Shown here one piece after another: positions 46,301 through 54,011 of a DNA stretch of 64,000 nucleotides. The first letter of the stretch is position 1. Every line of letters begins with the position of its first letter. Location: the NCBI GenBank assembly GCA_964019695.1, contig OZ026525.1:61412253-61476252 (forward strand). The letters run 5' to 3'. Position numbers and translations under genes: made by a program. A model generated the notes under the pieces. The model had not been told where the DNA came from. It saw only the letters and a program-made list of their open reading frames with translations, and did no database searches. The stretch comes from Loripinus fragilis (lineage: Eukaryota > Mollusca > Bivalvia > Lucinida > Lucinidae).

Positions 46301-48447
46301 GGGGAGACCCCCTTACCCCATAACGAGAGGGGAGTCCCCCTTTCGTGCCGTCGGCATTCGATGATTTCCTCTGCCGGACCACTTTTAAAAACGCGGCGAC
46401 GGCCCTGGAAAGTGTAGTCTACTAGAGTCAGGCTTCCAGATAAGAGTGCGTACTGGAAAATTATTTTTCTTATTTCTCAACCAAAACATATGTTGTGGGT
46501 ACTCAAAAGAACCGTCTCAATGAGACAGTTCTTTTGAGCACCCAAAACACATGTTTAAATTGATTGGTAAGGAAATAAATGCAATTTTAGGTGCACAAAC
46601 TATCCTTTAATGTCTGGACCTATGTAGTATTGACAATTTTTTTGGGCCAGACTAGCTAGTAAACTCCATCAAATAAAAACACTGCTAAAAAGCTTATAAT
46701 GATCATAAAATCCTGTTTTATCCTAAAATAACTGTAAACACTTAAAAATGTATCCTGCTAAACCTAAAGTAATGTATCACACACACACATGTATGCACGC
46801 ACACACTCACACATGCAAACACATACACACACCCACAAATCCAAACTTATTGTTTGGCCGAAATATCCACCTTTGGCATTTTCTATGGCCGAAACATCCC
46901 TGGCCCAAATGTCCTGTCTGAAATGTCTATTGCCAAAGTATCCTACATTCCTCACCATAGGGAATAAATTTCCGTCCATAGAATCCAAATAGCTAAGCTG
47001 GTAGAGTGCTGGACTCTTGATTAAGAAGTCGCAACCTCGTAAGTATGAAACCTACCAGTGAGTTGCTAAGTATTCTGCCAAATCAAGATGGGTTGTTGTC
47101 AGTTACAAGTGCAAAGTAAAGGCACAGAGTACTGGTCAATTGCTTAGTCCCAGCTTGCCCAGGAAAAGGGTGGTTAGGTTAACTGACAGCAGTGTTTTTC
47201 ACAATCCACAAGCACCAGCGGCCAGCAATTTCTGAAGAGCTGGCTACTTTAGAGCAGAACATACCAACATGTATTTCACTTATTTCCATGAATGAAACTC
47301 CTACAATAAAGGCTAAAGCCAGCTACTTCAACAGCTAAATGTTCCGAAAAACACTGGAAGTCTCAACATGACAATAGCTGTTGACAAGACGAAACAAAAA
47401 ATCCTGGTTATACAATAATGAGTTACGTCCAGACATTGTTTAAGAAATAGATCAGCTCCAGCAGTGAATTGTTGAGTAATAATTCACTGTTTGGAGGTCA
47501 GTTGTAAAGAAGATCAAATCACGAGCGCGCAGCGCGAGTGATTTATCTTCGTACAACTGACCGACAAACACTGAATTATTACTCAATAATTCACGCACTG
47601 GAGCTGATCCATTTTGATTCTAACACACAGCAAACGACGAAAACACATTCGAAGTCTTCAGTTTCTTCCAACTTTCCGCCATTGCACTGAAGAGCTCCCG
47701 CCAATACGTAGACTACGTCGCATACGTTTACATGTAATTGAAACATCGTTCAAGCGTAAAAACGACGTTACACAGTCTAACGCCATGAATGACGTCATTC
47801 TCCAGTGACGTCAGCTATCACACACTTTAGCTGTGAATTATTGCCCGATATATCACAGTTTGTTACCGTTGGCTCTGTAGGCGAGGTGTGTTACAATTTG
47901 TTTTATTTGATTCTTTGCATCCCATCAACAATCTTTCAGTAATTTAAAGGGACAGGTCTTCTTGGGTTGAACCAGTACTAAGCTAGGATTAATGTTCTTG
48001 CTCAATGACACAATGCAGTGACGCCTGTGGGGCTCAAACCTGCGGCCCTTTGGTCTCAAGTTAAGCTCTCTACCACTGAGCCACTGCACTTTCTTACTTT
48101 CAGATATGACCGAACAATTGTTGACTGAGATGTTAAGCATTTTATGTGAATTTAACAATTGGAAAGGATAGCCAAACATTTTTTGTGAAAATAGCTTTTT
48201 TTTCATTTTGGTCGCCACCTTTCAGACCTCAAAAAAACTCCACTAAAAGTTAATGGTTTATACCTTCAGAGTCAGTAAGGACTTCCATGCGTCCACTGAA
48301 CATCGCTCTGAGCATCGTATCATGTTTGGTAAGTGTGCCTATGGTCGTGTAATGTAGTGAACCTCCAACATTCAGTTTCACATATTTTGACGAAGTCCCC
48401 TTGATCACTGTTTTGTGCTCTCCAGACATTTTTTCATCGGTCAGCAT
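37146..48447 (-). CDS. BTB/T1 adaptor of CUL3 ubiquitin ligase, BACURD family (KCTD10/KCTD13/TNFAIP1-like), 5 coding exons
   Basis: Joining five minus-strand exons gives an 891-bp frame (296 residues plus stop): 48264-48447, 43574-43836, 42113-42165, 40030-40228 and 37146-37337. All four introns are GT-AG and the phases agree. Residues about 21-120 form the BTB/T1 domain ([68 protein letters not shown]). The C-terminal half has [56 protein letters not shown] and [15 protein letters not shown], which identify the family. Known family role: dimeric adaptors that bring substrates such as RhoA to CUL3. The first Met (48447) has an in-frame stop five codons upstream; Met7 has the better start context. 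The protein is shorter at the C-terminus than the about 310-330-residue vertebrate members. Which of the three vertebrate paralogues it corresponds to cannot be told; one ancestral-type gene is likely in a mollusc. Confidence 0.95.
37785..37852. repeat. H1 hairpin element, GAAGC-type stem (BACURD intron 4)
   Basis: 'gcagacagtgtagatcctga'/'ctgatctggatccacactgt' outer arms, inner stem GTCAGCTTCTTCAGAAGCTGGC. It folds nearly perfectly over 30 bp per arm. Confidence 0.85.
38405..38657 (-). mobile_element. SINE S2 in BACURD intron 4, TSD CCAGGTTTAGTGT
   Basis: 13-bp TSDs are at 38392-38404 and 38658-38670. Read on the minus strand: a tRNA-related B box 'gatcttggcttggtcccat', 'ggagattgatcatgaaataa', 'attctcctcccacctgctga', 'gggttgttgtcagttacatg', 'gttaaccgcttg', then 'acatgaccatagctgttgac' and a tail ending in 'aaacaaacaaac'. 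The tRNA A-box end is missing. Confidence 0.85.
38565..39440. repeat. Tandem duplication, 340-bp unit, formed after SINE insertion
   Basis: 'ggtttagtgtgaccccattt' occurs at 38661 and 39001. The unit includes the 3' half of the S2 SINE (38560-38657 and 38905-39000), so the duplication postdates that SINE. A third, partial unit lies beyond 39346, after an S1 SINE. Confidence 0.85.
39153..39345 (-). mobile_element. SINE S1 in BACURD intron 4, TSD GATGAACAGAATAT
   Basis: Perfect 14-bp TSDs are at 39139-39152 and 39346-39359. The head 'agggagctcagtggtagagt' has lost about 10 bases compared with other copies. The B box is 'gggtttgagcctcaccgg' and the tail 'aatcaaatcaaacaaaaaca'. It splits the tandem duplication. 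Confidence 0.92.
39623..39687. repeat. H1 hairpin element, GCTT-type stem
   Basis: 'aggcagacccaaatcagact' and 'agtctgatcagggtattccc' with 'tgtttgc'. Inner stem CAGACTGCTTTTGTGAAGCAGTCTG. Confidence 0.8.
39785..40015. repeat. Nested palindromes
   Basis: 'ttttcatgctcaactcaacc' (39801) is complementary to 'gctcagttgagttgggcatg'+AAAA (39983). Inside lies the perfect 'cctgctgataa'...'ttatcagcagg' pair around 'aaatgccaacaattgttggc'. The whole folds into one long interrupted hairpin. Confidence 0.75.
40030..40228 (-). CDS. BACURD exon 4
   Basis: Acceptor TCTTCCAG|AAACTC, donor ACAAAG|GTAATG. Residues 168-233: [18 protein letters not shown] through [15 protein letters not shown]. It completes the split codon from exon 3 (CC+A, Pro). 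Confidence 0.95.
40526..40588. repeat. Perfect-arm hairpin in BACURD intron 3
   Basis: 'gcatctg' + 'ctatcaaatttgattgccat' pairs with 'atggcaatcaaatttgatac' + 'cagatgc'. The arms are about 29 bp and the loop is two to four bases. Confidence 0.8.
41311..41477. repeat. H2 hairpin element with duplicated half-arm
   Basis: The family H2 layout is: 'aaattgtaaatattttctta', 'catatgttttgggtgctc', AAAAGAACCGTCTCATTGAG ACGGTTCTTTTGAGTACCC, 'acaacat.tgttttggctgag', 'gcactctta'. Here 'ttgggtgctcaaaagaaccg' is duplicated in tandem (41352 and 41374). The stem itself is perfect (GAACCGTCTCA/TGAGACGGTTC). Confidence 0.85.
41541..41746. mobile_element. 206-bp TA-flanked MITE (CAGTAAAAC ends), copy 2
   Basis: Ends 'cagtaaaacctgtcttaagc' and inverted CAGTAGAACCTGTCTTAAGT, with TA at 41539-41540 and 41747-41748. 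The centre 'gtattgcaga.tgctcc' / 'ggagcattctgcaatatt' hairpin differs from copy 1 by a co-varying insert. Confidence 0.85.
41870..41955. repeat. Hairpin with partly duplicated arm
   Basis: 'agatttggatataacacagt'+CATAA pairs with the right side, where 'tgactgtgttatat' occurs twice. The core is 'ggccatgttgagacaacatg'+GCC. Confidence 0.8.
42113..42165 (-). CDS. BACURD exon 3 (53 nt, too short to stand out as an ORF)
   Basis: It encodes [17 protein letters not shown] plus two bases. Acceptor CTGTTGCAG|CCTGTG, donor ACTCC|GTAAGT. Frame and conserved residues fit exactly between exons 2 and 4. Confidence 0.95.
42671..42830 (-). mobile_element. Third SINE type (S3) in BACURD intron 2, TSD TTTTAAAATAGT
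   Basis: 12-bp TSDs are at 42659-42670 and 42831-42842. The tRNA-like head on the minus strand has an A box 'tagtgtagtggataaacc' and a B box 'gggtatccagcttgatcc'. It lacks the S1 core. The tail contains 'ttgatgggacgttaaacaca'. Confidence 0.8.
42995..43240. repeat. 'gcgcatatgc' dispersed repeat
   Basis: 'gagccagtacatgagattt', 'caggcgagcctg', 'ctcagaccaaaatttatacc', 'gcgcatatgctataa'. The same order is seen in the tandem pair at 49225-49830, and fragments at 38150 and 50903. Confidence 0.65.
43574..43836 (-). CDS. BACURD exon 2
   Basis: Residues 62-149. Acceptor TTTTCCAG|GCTGG, donor TTAAA|GTAAGT. It encodes the second half of the BTB domain and the start of the linker ([20 protein letters not shown]). 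Confidence 0.95.
44159..44245. repeat. H1 hairpin element (BACURD intron 1)
   Basis: 'aaacagcttggatccagatc', inner AGGCCCGACAAAACGTCGGGCATGA, 'tctggtttcaaactgtt'. The GCCCGAC/GTCGGGC inner stem is the same type as at 13890. The right flank 'aacagcagatgac' is conserved. Confidence 0.8.
44718..44783. repeat. H1 hairpin element, inner stem largely lost
   Basis: 'aaacagtgaagacccagata' and 'gggtctgcactgtttgc' outer arms. The inner 'aaaggctgcataatgtggta' pairs poorly. Confidence 0.6.
44992..46407. mobile_element. 1,416-bp hAT-like element in BACURD intron 1, 5-bp TSD GAAAG
   Basis: It starts CAAGGCCGTCGTCGCCGG and ends, inverted, CAGGGCCGTCGCCGCG. GAAAG lies at 44987-44991 and 46408-46412. 'tccggcaggacggcg' near the left and 'gatttcctctgccggacc' near the right extend the end similarity ('ccggaccactttt' on both). 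A short frame on the minus strand (about 45106-45160, ATG ACA CGT...) ends at a good donor AGAG|GTAAGC and could be a leftover exon. No full transposase is visible. A 'catgcgcggatccag' repeat is nested at 45900-46072. Confidence 0.75.
45900..46072. repeat. 'catgcgcggatccag' repeat nested in the hAT-like element
   Basis: 'gcgggccgataatggcccaa', 'cattgaatgctggcttggta', 'gcatagaaaccctatttttg', G-run, C-run, 'tctggatccgcccatg'. Its two ends are inverse copies of each other (catgcgcggatccag / ctggatccgcccatg), so the whole repeat may be a MITE of about 170 bp. Confidence 0.65.
46428..46625. repeat. H2 hairpin element, full length (inverse orientation)
   Basis: Left end 'caggcttccagataagagtg', stem GAACCGTCTCAATGAGACAGTTC with 'ttttgagcacccaaaacac', right end 'tgtctggacctatgta'. 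It gives the best view of both ends. Confidence 0.85.
46770..46840. repeat. Imperfect (CA)n tract
   Basis: 'cacacacacacatgtatgca' followed by interrupted CA repeats. ORFs on both strands here are artefacts. Confidence 0.8.
46990..47410 (+). mobile_element. SINE S2 with tRNA-like head, split by a small insertion
   Basis: The head 'tagctaagctggtagagtgc' (A box) and 'gcaacctcgtaagtatgaaa' (weak B box) leads into 'agatgggttgttgtcagtta', 'agcttgcccaggaaaaggg', 'tggttaggttaactgac'. After the insertion at 47190-47356 it resumes 'gtctcaacatgacaatagct'+'gttgac'. It shows that S2 is a tRNA-derived SINE. Confidence 0.75.
47190..47356. mobile_element. 167-bp MITE with CAGTGTTTTTC ends inside a SINE
   Basis: It starts CAGTGTTTTTCACAATCC and ends inverted (GAAAAACACTG). 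It sits exactly where the S2 consensus is broken. The TSD is not clear. The ends look hAT-like. Confidence 0.65.
47449..47612. mobile_element. Foldback, about 80-bp arms, CpG-rich centre (BACURD intron 1)
   Basis: 'gatcagctccagcagtgaat' to 'gttgtaaagaagatcaaatc' is complementary to the right side ending 'ctggagctgatcc'. The centre is 'acgagcgcgcagcgcgagtg' near 47530. The unique sequence to its right (47613-47890) holds two TGACGTCA-like sites. Confidence 0.8.
47785..47812. promoter_or_regulatory. Two CRE-like sites (TGACGTCA)
   Basis: 'atgacgtcattctccagtga' + CGTCAG gives one perfect palindromic TGACGTCA and one TGACGTCA-overlapping site 18 bases on. TGACGTCA is the CREB/ATF consensus. It is about 650 bases inside intron 1. 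Whether it is used is unknown. Confidence 0.35.
47900..48096 (-). mobile_element. SINE S1 in BACURD intron 1
   Basis: Complete: head 'gtgcagtggctcagtggtag' ending at about 48094, B box 'ggtttgagccccacagg', core 'gtgtcattgagcaagaac', tail 'aatcaaataaaacaaattg'. The TSD is not obvious. Confidence 0.85.
48264..48447 (-). CDS. BACURD exon 1
   Basis: Residues 1-61 plus one base of codon 62. It carries the N-terminal half of the BTB domain. The donor is GAAG|GTATAA. The short N-terminus ([14 protein letters not shown]) is not conserved in the family. A longer untranslated exon may lie further upstream. Confidence 0.93.
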
Positions 48448-48684
48448 ATGAATATTTAGTTCTTATAGTCTTCAACCGTGTATCTTCTGTTGTAATACCA
48501 CATTTTCGTCTTGTTGAAAGTTAAATCATACGACAAAATCCGAATTTTCCTTCTGGATTATGGTTTTTATGTCTAATCTATTTATACCCCACCTATTTTT
48601 TTCTATTTTTAGTAACATATCTTTCGTCGTGAACATAAATGGTACGAAGATCAATACTGCATTCCAAATGGTATCAGAAACGTT

Positions 48685-48686
48685 CT

Positions 48687-48747
<61 letters not shown>

Positions 48748-48767
48748 CATTATTATTATTATCATTT
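48685..48767. repeat. (ATT)n microsatellite upstream of BACURD
   Basis: About 27 ATT/ATC units, 240-320 bases upstream of the start codon. The two 'ORFs' of poly-Ile over it are artefacts. Confidence 0.95.
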
Positions 48768-48983
48768 AACACTACAAGATTTCGTTAACTGGCCCAAATA
48801 TAATCATCCCGAATGATTTTATATACATTTTATGAGGTGATTTTTAACAAAAAGCACATTTAGTCTTAATTGGTTATAATCCTTAAATTAGCCTAAATCC
48901 CCCGCTCGCATGCTTGAGCGTGCACACACGCACATGTACGTACAAACGTTGAACGCGCACATACGGGATGTTCATATACGTTG

Positions 48984-48984
<1 letters not shown>

Positions 48985-49044
<60 letters not shown>

Positions 49045-49100
49045 GCACGCACGCACGCACGCACACACGCACGCACGCACGCACACACACACACACACTT
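48985..49100. repeat. (CA)n microsatellite with CACG blocks
   Basis: About 28 CA units, then alternating GCAC and CACA blocks. ORFs on both strands here (poly Thr-His, poly Cys-Val) are artefacts. Confidence 0.95.
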
Positions 49101-49224
49101 TTAGCATATTGTGTTGTAGAAAATCACTACATGTATTAGGACATTGTCCCTTTACTATGCACGTACGCACGCACGTACAACCACTTATTGAAGTACGCAG
49201 TATCATTTATCCTTCTGCTATAAA

Positions 49225-49960
49225 TGCCAGTATGTGAGATGTTCGTACCTATCGCACATGACAAGGCTCTGACGAGCCTGAGCAACTTCAGAGTATCACA
49301 AGAGCATCTCTGCTCGCATACACAAAGTATGGATGAAGATGAAGACAAAATTTTAGACCTCTATATGAAGCTCCACTGGATATGTCAGTATTGGCGTTTG
49401 AAGGAGGCTTTTGCGCATATGCGATAATTAACTTAATTATATATACCAAAATATTGTGTGCTGACCCACTGGGTTGGGTGGCGTTGGAATGTTGGAATGA
49501 TAGGACAGAATAGATTTGAACCCGGAGAGACTTGTTTTGATGGTTGTTTGGGAGTGTTCACACGGACCTTTGTCATTCTATATGTGCCAGTACATGATAT
49601 TTTGGTATTTAGCGCATATGCCAAGGCTCAGGCGAGCTGTATCTCTCAGAATATAACCATAGCCTTTGTTGCTCGCATACACAATGTATGAATACAGATG
49701 AAGACTCAGACCAAATTTTAGACCTCGATCTAGCTCCGCTGGATAGGCTACGCCAGCATGGGCGTTTAAAGCAGGCGTTTGCGCATATGCGATAAGTACC
49801 AAAGTAGTGGGTGCTGACCCATATATATACTGTTTGGGATTTGGTTGGGCGGTGTTGGAGTGCATGAAGGGTCAGAGAGTGATTTGAACCCGGAGAGGCT
49901 GGTTTGGGTGGTTTGAGGTGTTTCCACGGACCCCTTTACATACAGCCTCTCATAGAAAAT
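49225..49960. repeat. Tandem pair of the 'gcgcatatgc' repeat, about 365-bp unit
   Basis: Unit 1 49225-49585 and unit 2 49588-49955. Shared: 'atgccagta..tga.at.tt', 'gctcgcatacacaa.gtatg', 'ttttagacct', 'tttgcgcatatgcgataa', 'gtgctgaccca', 'ttgaacccggagag.ct'. A diverged single copy is at 42995. Confidence 0.75.
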
Positions 49961-50074
49961 GGCCTATTCAAACACATGCATTTGTGTTTTGAAAAGAGGT
50001 GCGTTTAATATATTTTGACAACATAAAACAAACTCATTGATATATCTGCCGGCATAAAAAAGGGTACCATTCCG

Positions 50075-50700
50075 CACGCACGTCTGTACTAACCCATATA
50101 ATGGAAGCCCGGTTTGTATGCAAGAAAAATACACAAAAAATGTATTTCTATCTGTAACAATTAAGTGTTATTAAATCTTAAAAAAAACATATACATAAAC
50201 AGATGACAAACTATTTGTAACCCGCTTTGCTGTCAGACTTCATTGTTAATATGCTCAGGTAACACAATCCCAACGTTTTTACCCATTGTTGGGATCAAAT
50301 GGCCCAATCTATTGGGTATATAACGTACGTAACACATTTTTACGTGGGGCATCCAAAAATTCCTGATTGTTTTGGGGACATTCTGCTCTGTATTCTCATG
50401 ACAGTACGCTTCCATTTTCGTCTCTCTTTTTTATTATAAGTTTGGCTGGGTTAGTAATTAATAATCTAAAAAGGGGTTCACGATTAATCCCGAAACCAGT
50501 GCCATGGTCCGCAAAGTCCACACACATGAATACACAGCTCGTATATACGTACGTTCATATTCATTTCCCTTTGTGCATGTAGCTTTATTGGATGTACGTT
50601 TACTACCTCAATAAAAGTAGCATGCAATATATTCGTTAGTATGCACGGTCATTCTCTATCTTAAAAGACAATACATGTATATTAATAGATATTAGTTGGT
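50075..50700. other. No recognisable gene
   Basis: Short ORFs only, one fragment of the 'ccgcacgcacg' repeat at 50070. Confidence 0.35.
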
Positions 50701-50708
50701 AGAGACTA

Positions 50709-50829
50709 CCCAGCAGGCACACATTGTTGACTCAACATTGACTCAATGCTGATTCAACACTGATTCAATGTTGATTCAACACCATGTCTTTGAATCTATG
50801 TTGAGTCAACAATGTGTGCCTGCTGGGTA
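50709..50829. mobile_element. Hairpin MITE, 'ACCCAGCAGGCACACATTGT' ends
   Basis: The outer arms are perfectly complementary for about 31 bp ('acccagcaggcacacattgt' + 'tgactcaacat' and their complement). The inside carries 'ttgattcaacac'-type short repeats. Very similar hairpins are known from fish and invertebrate genomes (from memory). Confidence 0.85.
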
Positions 50830-51844
50830 AGAACATTTTGAACTTATGTGATATAGTCTAAATGATGTCTAAAACTTTGTCACTTTACAGTAATATCACA
50901 CATGAGCCAGCACGAGATTTCGATACTCATCGCCGCGATAGATGAACAGCATGCGCATTCACTGCTCGCATCTCAGACCCAATATACACGAACTGGTTAC
51001 TTACATACTGGTTAGTGTATTTATTGGAAATACGCTGTCGTGGCTGAGCTTCCAAAAGTGACGTATTTTGAAGATTAAATAAGCATAATATGATATTATC
51101 TCCGTTATTTCTCTGCATATCTTTGATTTTTTCTTCAAAAAGCAATGGTTCAACACAGACTTGGGGTCAATTACTTTGAAAAAGTAATTAATTACTTACA
51201 ATTATATTGGAAATTGTTCAATTAAATTACAATTACAAGGCATTTGAGCAAAGTAATTAATCATATACAATTACTTTGTCAAATGTAATTAATTACATTA
51301 CAATTACATTTCACTGCCACTTAGATAGCTTCATCAGATTTTAATTTCAGAAATATATGAAATGAGTTAAAACTCCATAAAAAATCTTAGTAACCTTGGC
51401 ATTCTAAATTCAATATACGTCTATTATATTGATTTTATTTTTAGGACTTCTTGTAATATTGTCAAGTGATGCAACTTAACAGAAATTAATAAACATTGGC
51501 CTGAGAAAAGTCTTACAACGTGGAAGATAAACCATGGAAATGATTTTGTAAGACTAGCTTAAATGCCAGAGAATAACTGTTCTCAAAAAGTATTGATAAG
51601 AAATCTGTGTGGCCCCATGAGACATGAAAAATGGCAAAAAAAGGACAAAAAGGAATATCAGATAGTGATGAACTAAAATATTACTTGTGTGTGAAATGCT
51701 GGCTTTGCAAGCAAGAGGTTGCTATTTCGGACCCCACTGGAATATCTATTTTATTTAGTTTTTTCTTTTTTGTTATTATATCAACAATGATAGGTCCGAG
51801 GTTCACTGAATGAGTGAAATCCAATTTAATTTTCTGAATCACAG

Positions 51845-51846
<2 letters not shown>

Positions 51847-51912
<66 letters not shown>

Positions 51913-51914
51913 CA
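51847..51914. repeat. (TTA)n microsatellite, interrupted by H2
   Basis: About 22 units, resuming at 52076-52100 for eight more. The H2 element lies exactly between, so it inserted into the microsatellite. Confidence 0.9.
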
Positions 51915-51915
51915 G

Positions 51916-52075
51916 GCCTCCAGATAAGAGTGACTATTGAAAAAACTATTTTTTTTATTTCTCATCCAAAACATATGTTGTGGGTACTTTTGAGCATCCA
52001 AAACACATGTTTAAATTGATAGGTAAGAAAATAATCACAATTTTACGCTCATAACATTTCTTTATCTGGATCTAT
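51916..52075. repeat. H2 element with lost stem
   Basis: 'caggcctccagataagagtg' and 'tttatctggatctatg' ends intact. The central hairpin has collapsed to 'gtgggtacttttgagcatcc', that is, one arm deleted. Confidence 0.8.
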
Positions 52076-52102
52076 GTATTATTATTATTATTATTATTAT
52101 AT

Positions 52103-52620
52103 TGAAGTTGGCAAATAAGCAGTTTAAGGATTTAAAATAATGTAGATGATAGATTGTGTCAAGCACCTTAGCATATGAGTGTGTTGATCCCAGGTGTGAA
52201 ACTTAACAAATTGCCTTCAAGGAGTCAATTCACTAACCAATACTATTGTCTGAGTAAATACTATTGTTGAGATCTTCACACCTTCTTTGTTTTTGTATTG
52301 TTTTGGTAACTATTAAAGGTTGGTTGTCACAAAGCCTTATCTTTATAAGAAGATGAACAAAGAATATACACTTTGCTTAAAAAAGGGTGCTTTCAAAATA
52401 GTAGAGGTAACATGCAGTCTGTGTCTGTGGTAAATTTGCATTATGCTATCTTGTCTATACTAGCATGACTAGTTTCAATTCTCATTTGTTCCATGTTGCA
52501 TTCAACTTTTCATATATTGAATACAGCAAATGATAATATATGCATTTACAAAGACCAAGAACCATTTAGCAGCATTTTAAATATCTATGGTATTCTTAGA
52601 TAATTGAAGTTCTTACCTGA
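52103..52620. other. Interior of the hAT-like element, no gene
   Basis: AT-rich with no ORF of note. Confidence 0.4.
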
Positions 52621-53261
52621 TCTGAAAAGTAATTAAAAAGTAATTGAAAGTAATTGTAAATTACTGCCATTTTTGACCATGTAATTAATTAAATTCAATT
52701 ACTGTAATTAAAGAAATGTCTAAATTACAATTACATGCAATTACTTTAGAAAATGTAATTAATTACAATTCCAATTTTAATTACCCCAACTCTGATTCAA
52801 CATACTATCTTTTAAAACTGTATTGTTATATTTATTGAAAGTTATTCCGTCTTTATGAAAATCAGCAAGAAGCATATAGGTACCCTTTTTAGCTATTTTC
52901 GGCACTTTTGCCGTAAAAAGTCAGAAATCAACGTAAAAGGATGTGAAAATTTCAATTCTATTTACTGTAGCTTGTAATATTTCAGCTTCCCATACAGAGA
53001 GTAACCTCAAATAATGATGTGTATGTACAGAATAAATGTTATTGGCTGTAGAACTTTAAAATAGCGCTGATATAAAGCCTCGTCAACATAACTTTGTATT
53101 TCCGTCAACGACCAGTCCGTTTATACTGGGTCCGGGCTTGCATACACAAAGTAGGATTGTAGACGAGAACTTAGACCACCATGCCAGAAGGCGGGTGTAT
53201 ATCCGTCTAATAAGAATGGCTGTGCGCATACTAGCCACAATACTGTATAGGGATCATATCA

Positions 53262-53517
53262 AGCGTGGATCCAGACAGTTTTGTTAGGGGGTCCAACTTT
53301 TTCCCCTTGATGAGGGGAGAGAGAGTCCAAATTCCACTAAAAGCGGGCCATCATCGGCCCGCCAGTGAATCGCCATTTAAATGGCGTTTCGCTGGCGGGC
53401 CAATAATGACCCAACATTGAATGCTGGCTTGATAGCTTTGTCAATTTTCAGGGGATCCGGACCAGCATTGCTAAGAAACCCTCTATTTTTTGTAAATTTT
53501 GGATCCGCGCATGCAGG
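53262..53517. repeat. 'ggatccag' repeat with gcgggcc palindrome
   Basis: 'aagcgtggatccagacagtt' start, palindrome 'gggccatcatcggcccgcca'/'tggcgggccaataatgaccc' with 'gccatttaaatggc' centre (53340-53410), 'cattgaatgctggcttgata', end 'ttggatccgcgcatgc'. Its two ends are inverse (catgcgcggatccaa), as at 45900. Confidence 0.7.
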
Positions 53518-53562
53518 TTAACCCTCAGACCCAGCCAGCAAACAGTCTTGGGTCGATAGTCT

Positions 53563-53642
53563 GGGGCCACAATGATCGGCCCGCCAGCGGAATGCCATTA
53601 ATTTAAATGGCATATCACTGGTGGGCCGATAGTAGTCCGCTT
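53563..53642. repeat. Second gcgggcc palindrome
   Basis: 'gatcggcccgccagcggaat'+GCC and GGC+'atatcactggtgggccgata', centre 'attaatttaaat'. Confidence 0.7.
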
Positions 53643-53720
53643 TCAGATGCTTACTATGGAGTCGGTTAATGCAGCCCAATTTGATTGTGTCCGGTTCGAT
53701 TCCCACTCGTGGTTGAGATA

Positions 53721-54011
53721 CTAGTACTTTTTAATCTTGTGAAGGCGGGGTTTAATTTTGCATTTGCCCAGAGCAGGCTCATTTTTCAAGTCCAAGAAAA
53801 ACTTTAATCTTAAAACGTCGCAGAAGCTTTTTTTCAGTTTTTGTCGTTTTAGAACTGATATTCCATTATAAACATATATACCATCAGACGGTTCACATGA
53901 CATGTCAAGTCTTATCCCCGCCACCAAAGCATGGAGAAAAATTCCACAGGATGCGCCGTCTACTGCAAAAGTGATTGCTGTTTTAAAGCTAGTTTGACCT
54001 AAACTCAGCAA
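53721..54011 (-). CDS. Unidentified open frame, possible exon or decayed gene
   Basis: A 96-codon frame with mixed composition not explained by simple repeats (SFKTAITFAVDGASCGIFLH, ALVAGIRLDMSCEPSDG, then a Lys-rich end). I do not recognise it. No partner exon or good splice site was identified. It may be part of a mobile-element protein. Coding status is doubtful. Confidence 0.2.
   Translation of the reverse strand: MLSLGQTSFKTAITFAVDGASCGIFLHALVAGIRLDMSCEPSDGIYVYNGISVLKRQKLKKSFCDVLRLKFFLDLKNEPALGKCKIKPRLHKIKKY

Larger units (their letters stand above)
51156..52794. mobile_element. 1,639-bp hAT-like element, near-perfect 8-bp TSD
   Basis: Ends CAGACTTGGGGTCAATTACT and inverted CAGAGTTGGGGTAATTAAAA. 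TSDs GTTCAACA (51148-51155) and ATTCAACA (52795-52802) match at 7 of 8. Both ends carry 'aattacaattac'-type sub-terminal repeats (51185-51310 and 52625-52780). No transposase ORF. It contains (TTA)n and an H2 element. Confidence 0.8.
50985..53130 (-). repeat. Third copy of part of the A/B unit, inverted and split
   Basis: Read on the minus strand, 53130 to 52795 matches 22340-22680 of copy A ('gcgctatttcaaagtactac', 'agcaagaaa'-type words). From 51155 to 50985 it matches 22685-22745 then 23592-23690. It lacks the 844-bp element of copy A, and is itself split by the element at 51156-52794. It shows the unit is a dispersed repeat, not a unique locus. Confidence 0.8.

Noticed and set aside
48526..49206. 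Long ORFs of poly-Ile, poly Cys-Val and Thr-His
   Set aside because: They are translations of the (ATT)n and (CA)n microsatellites.
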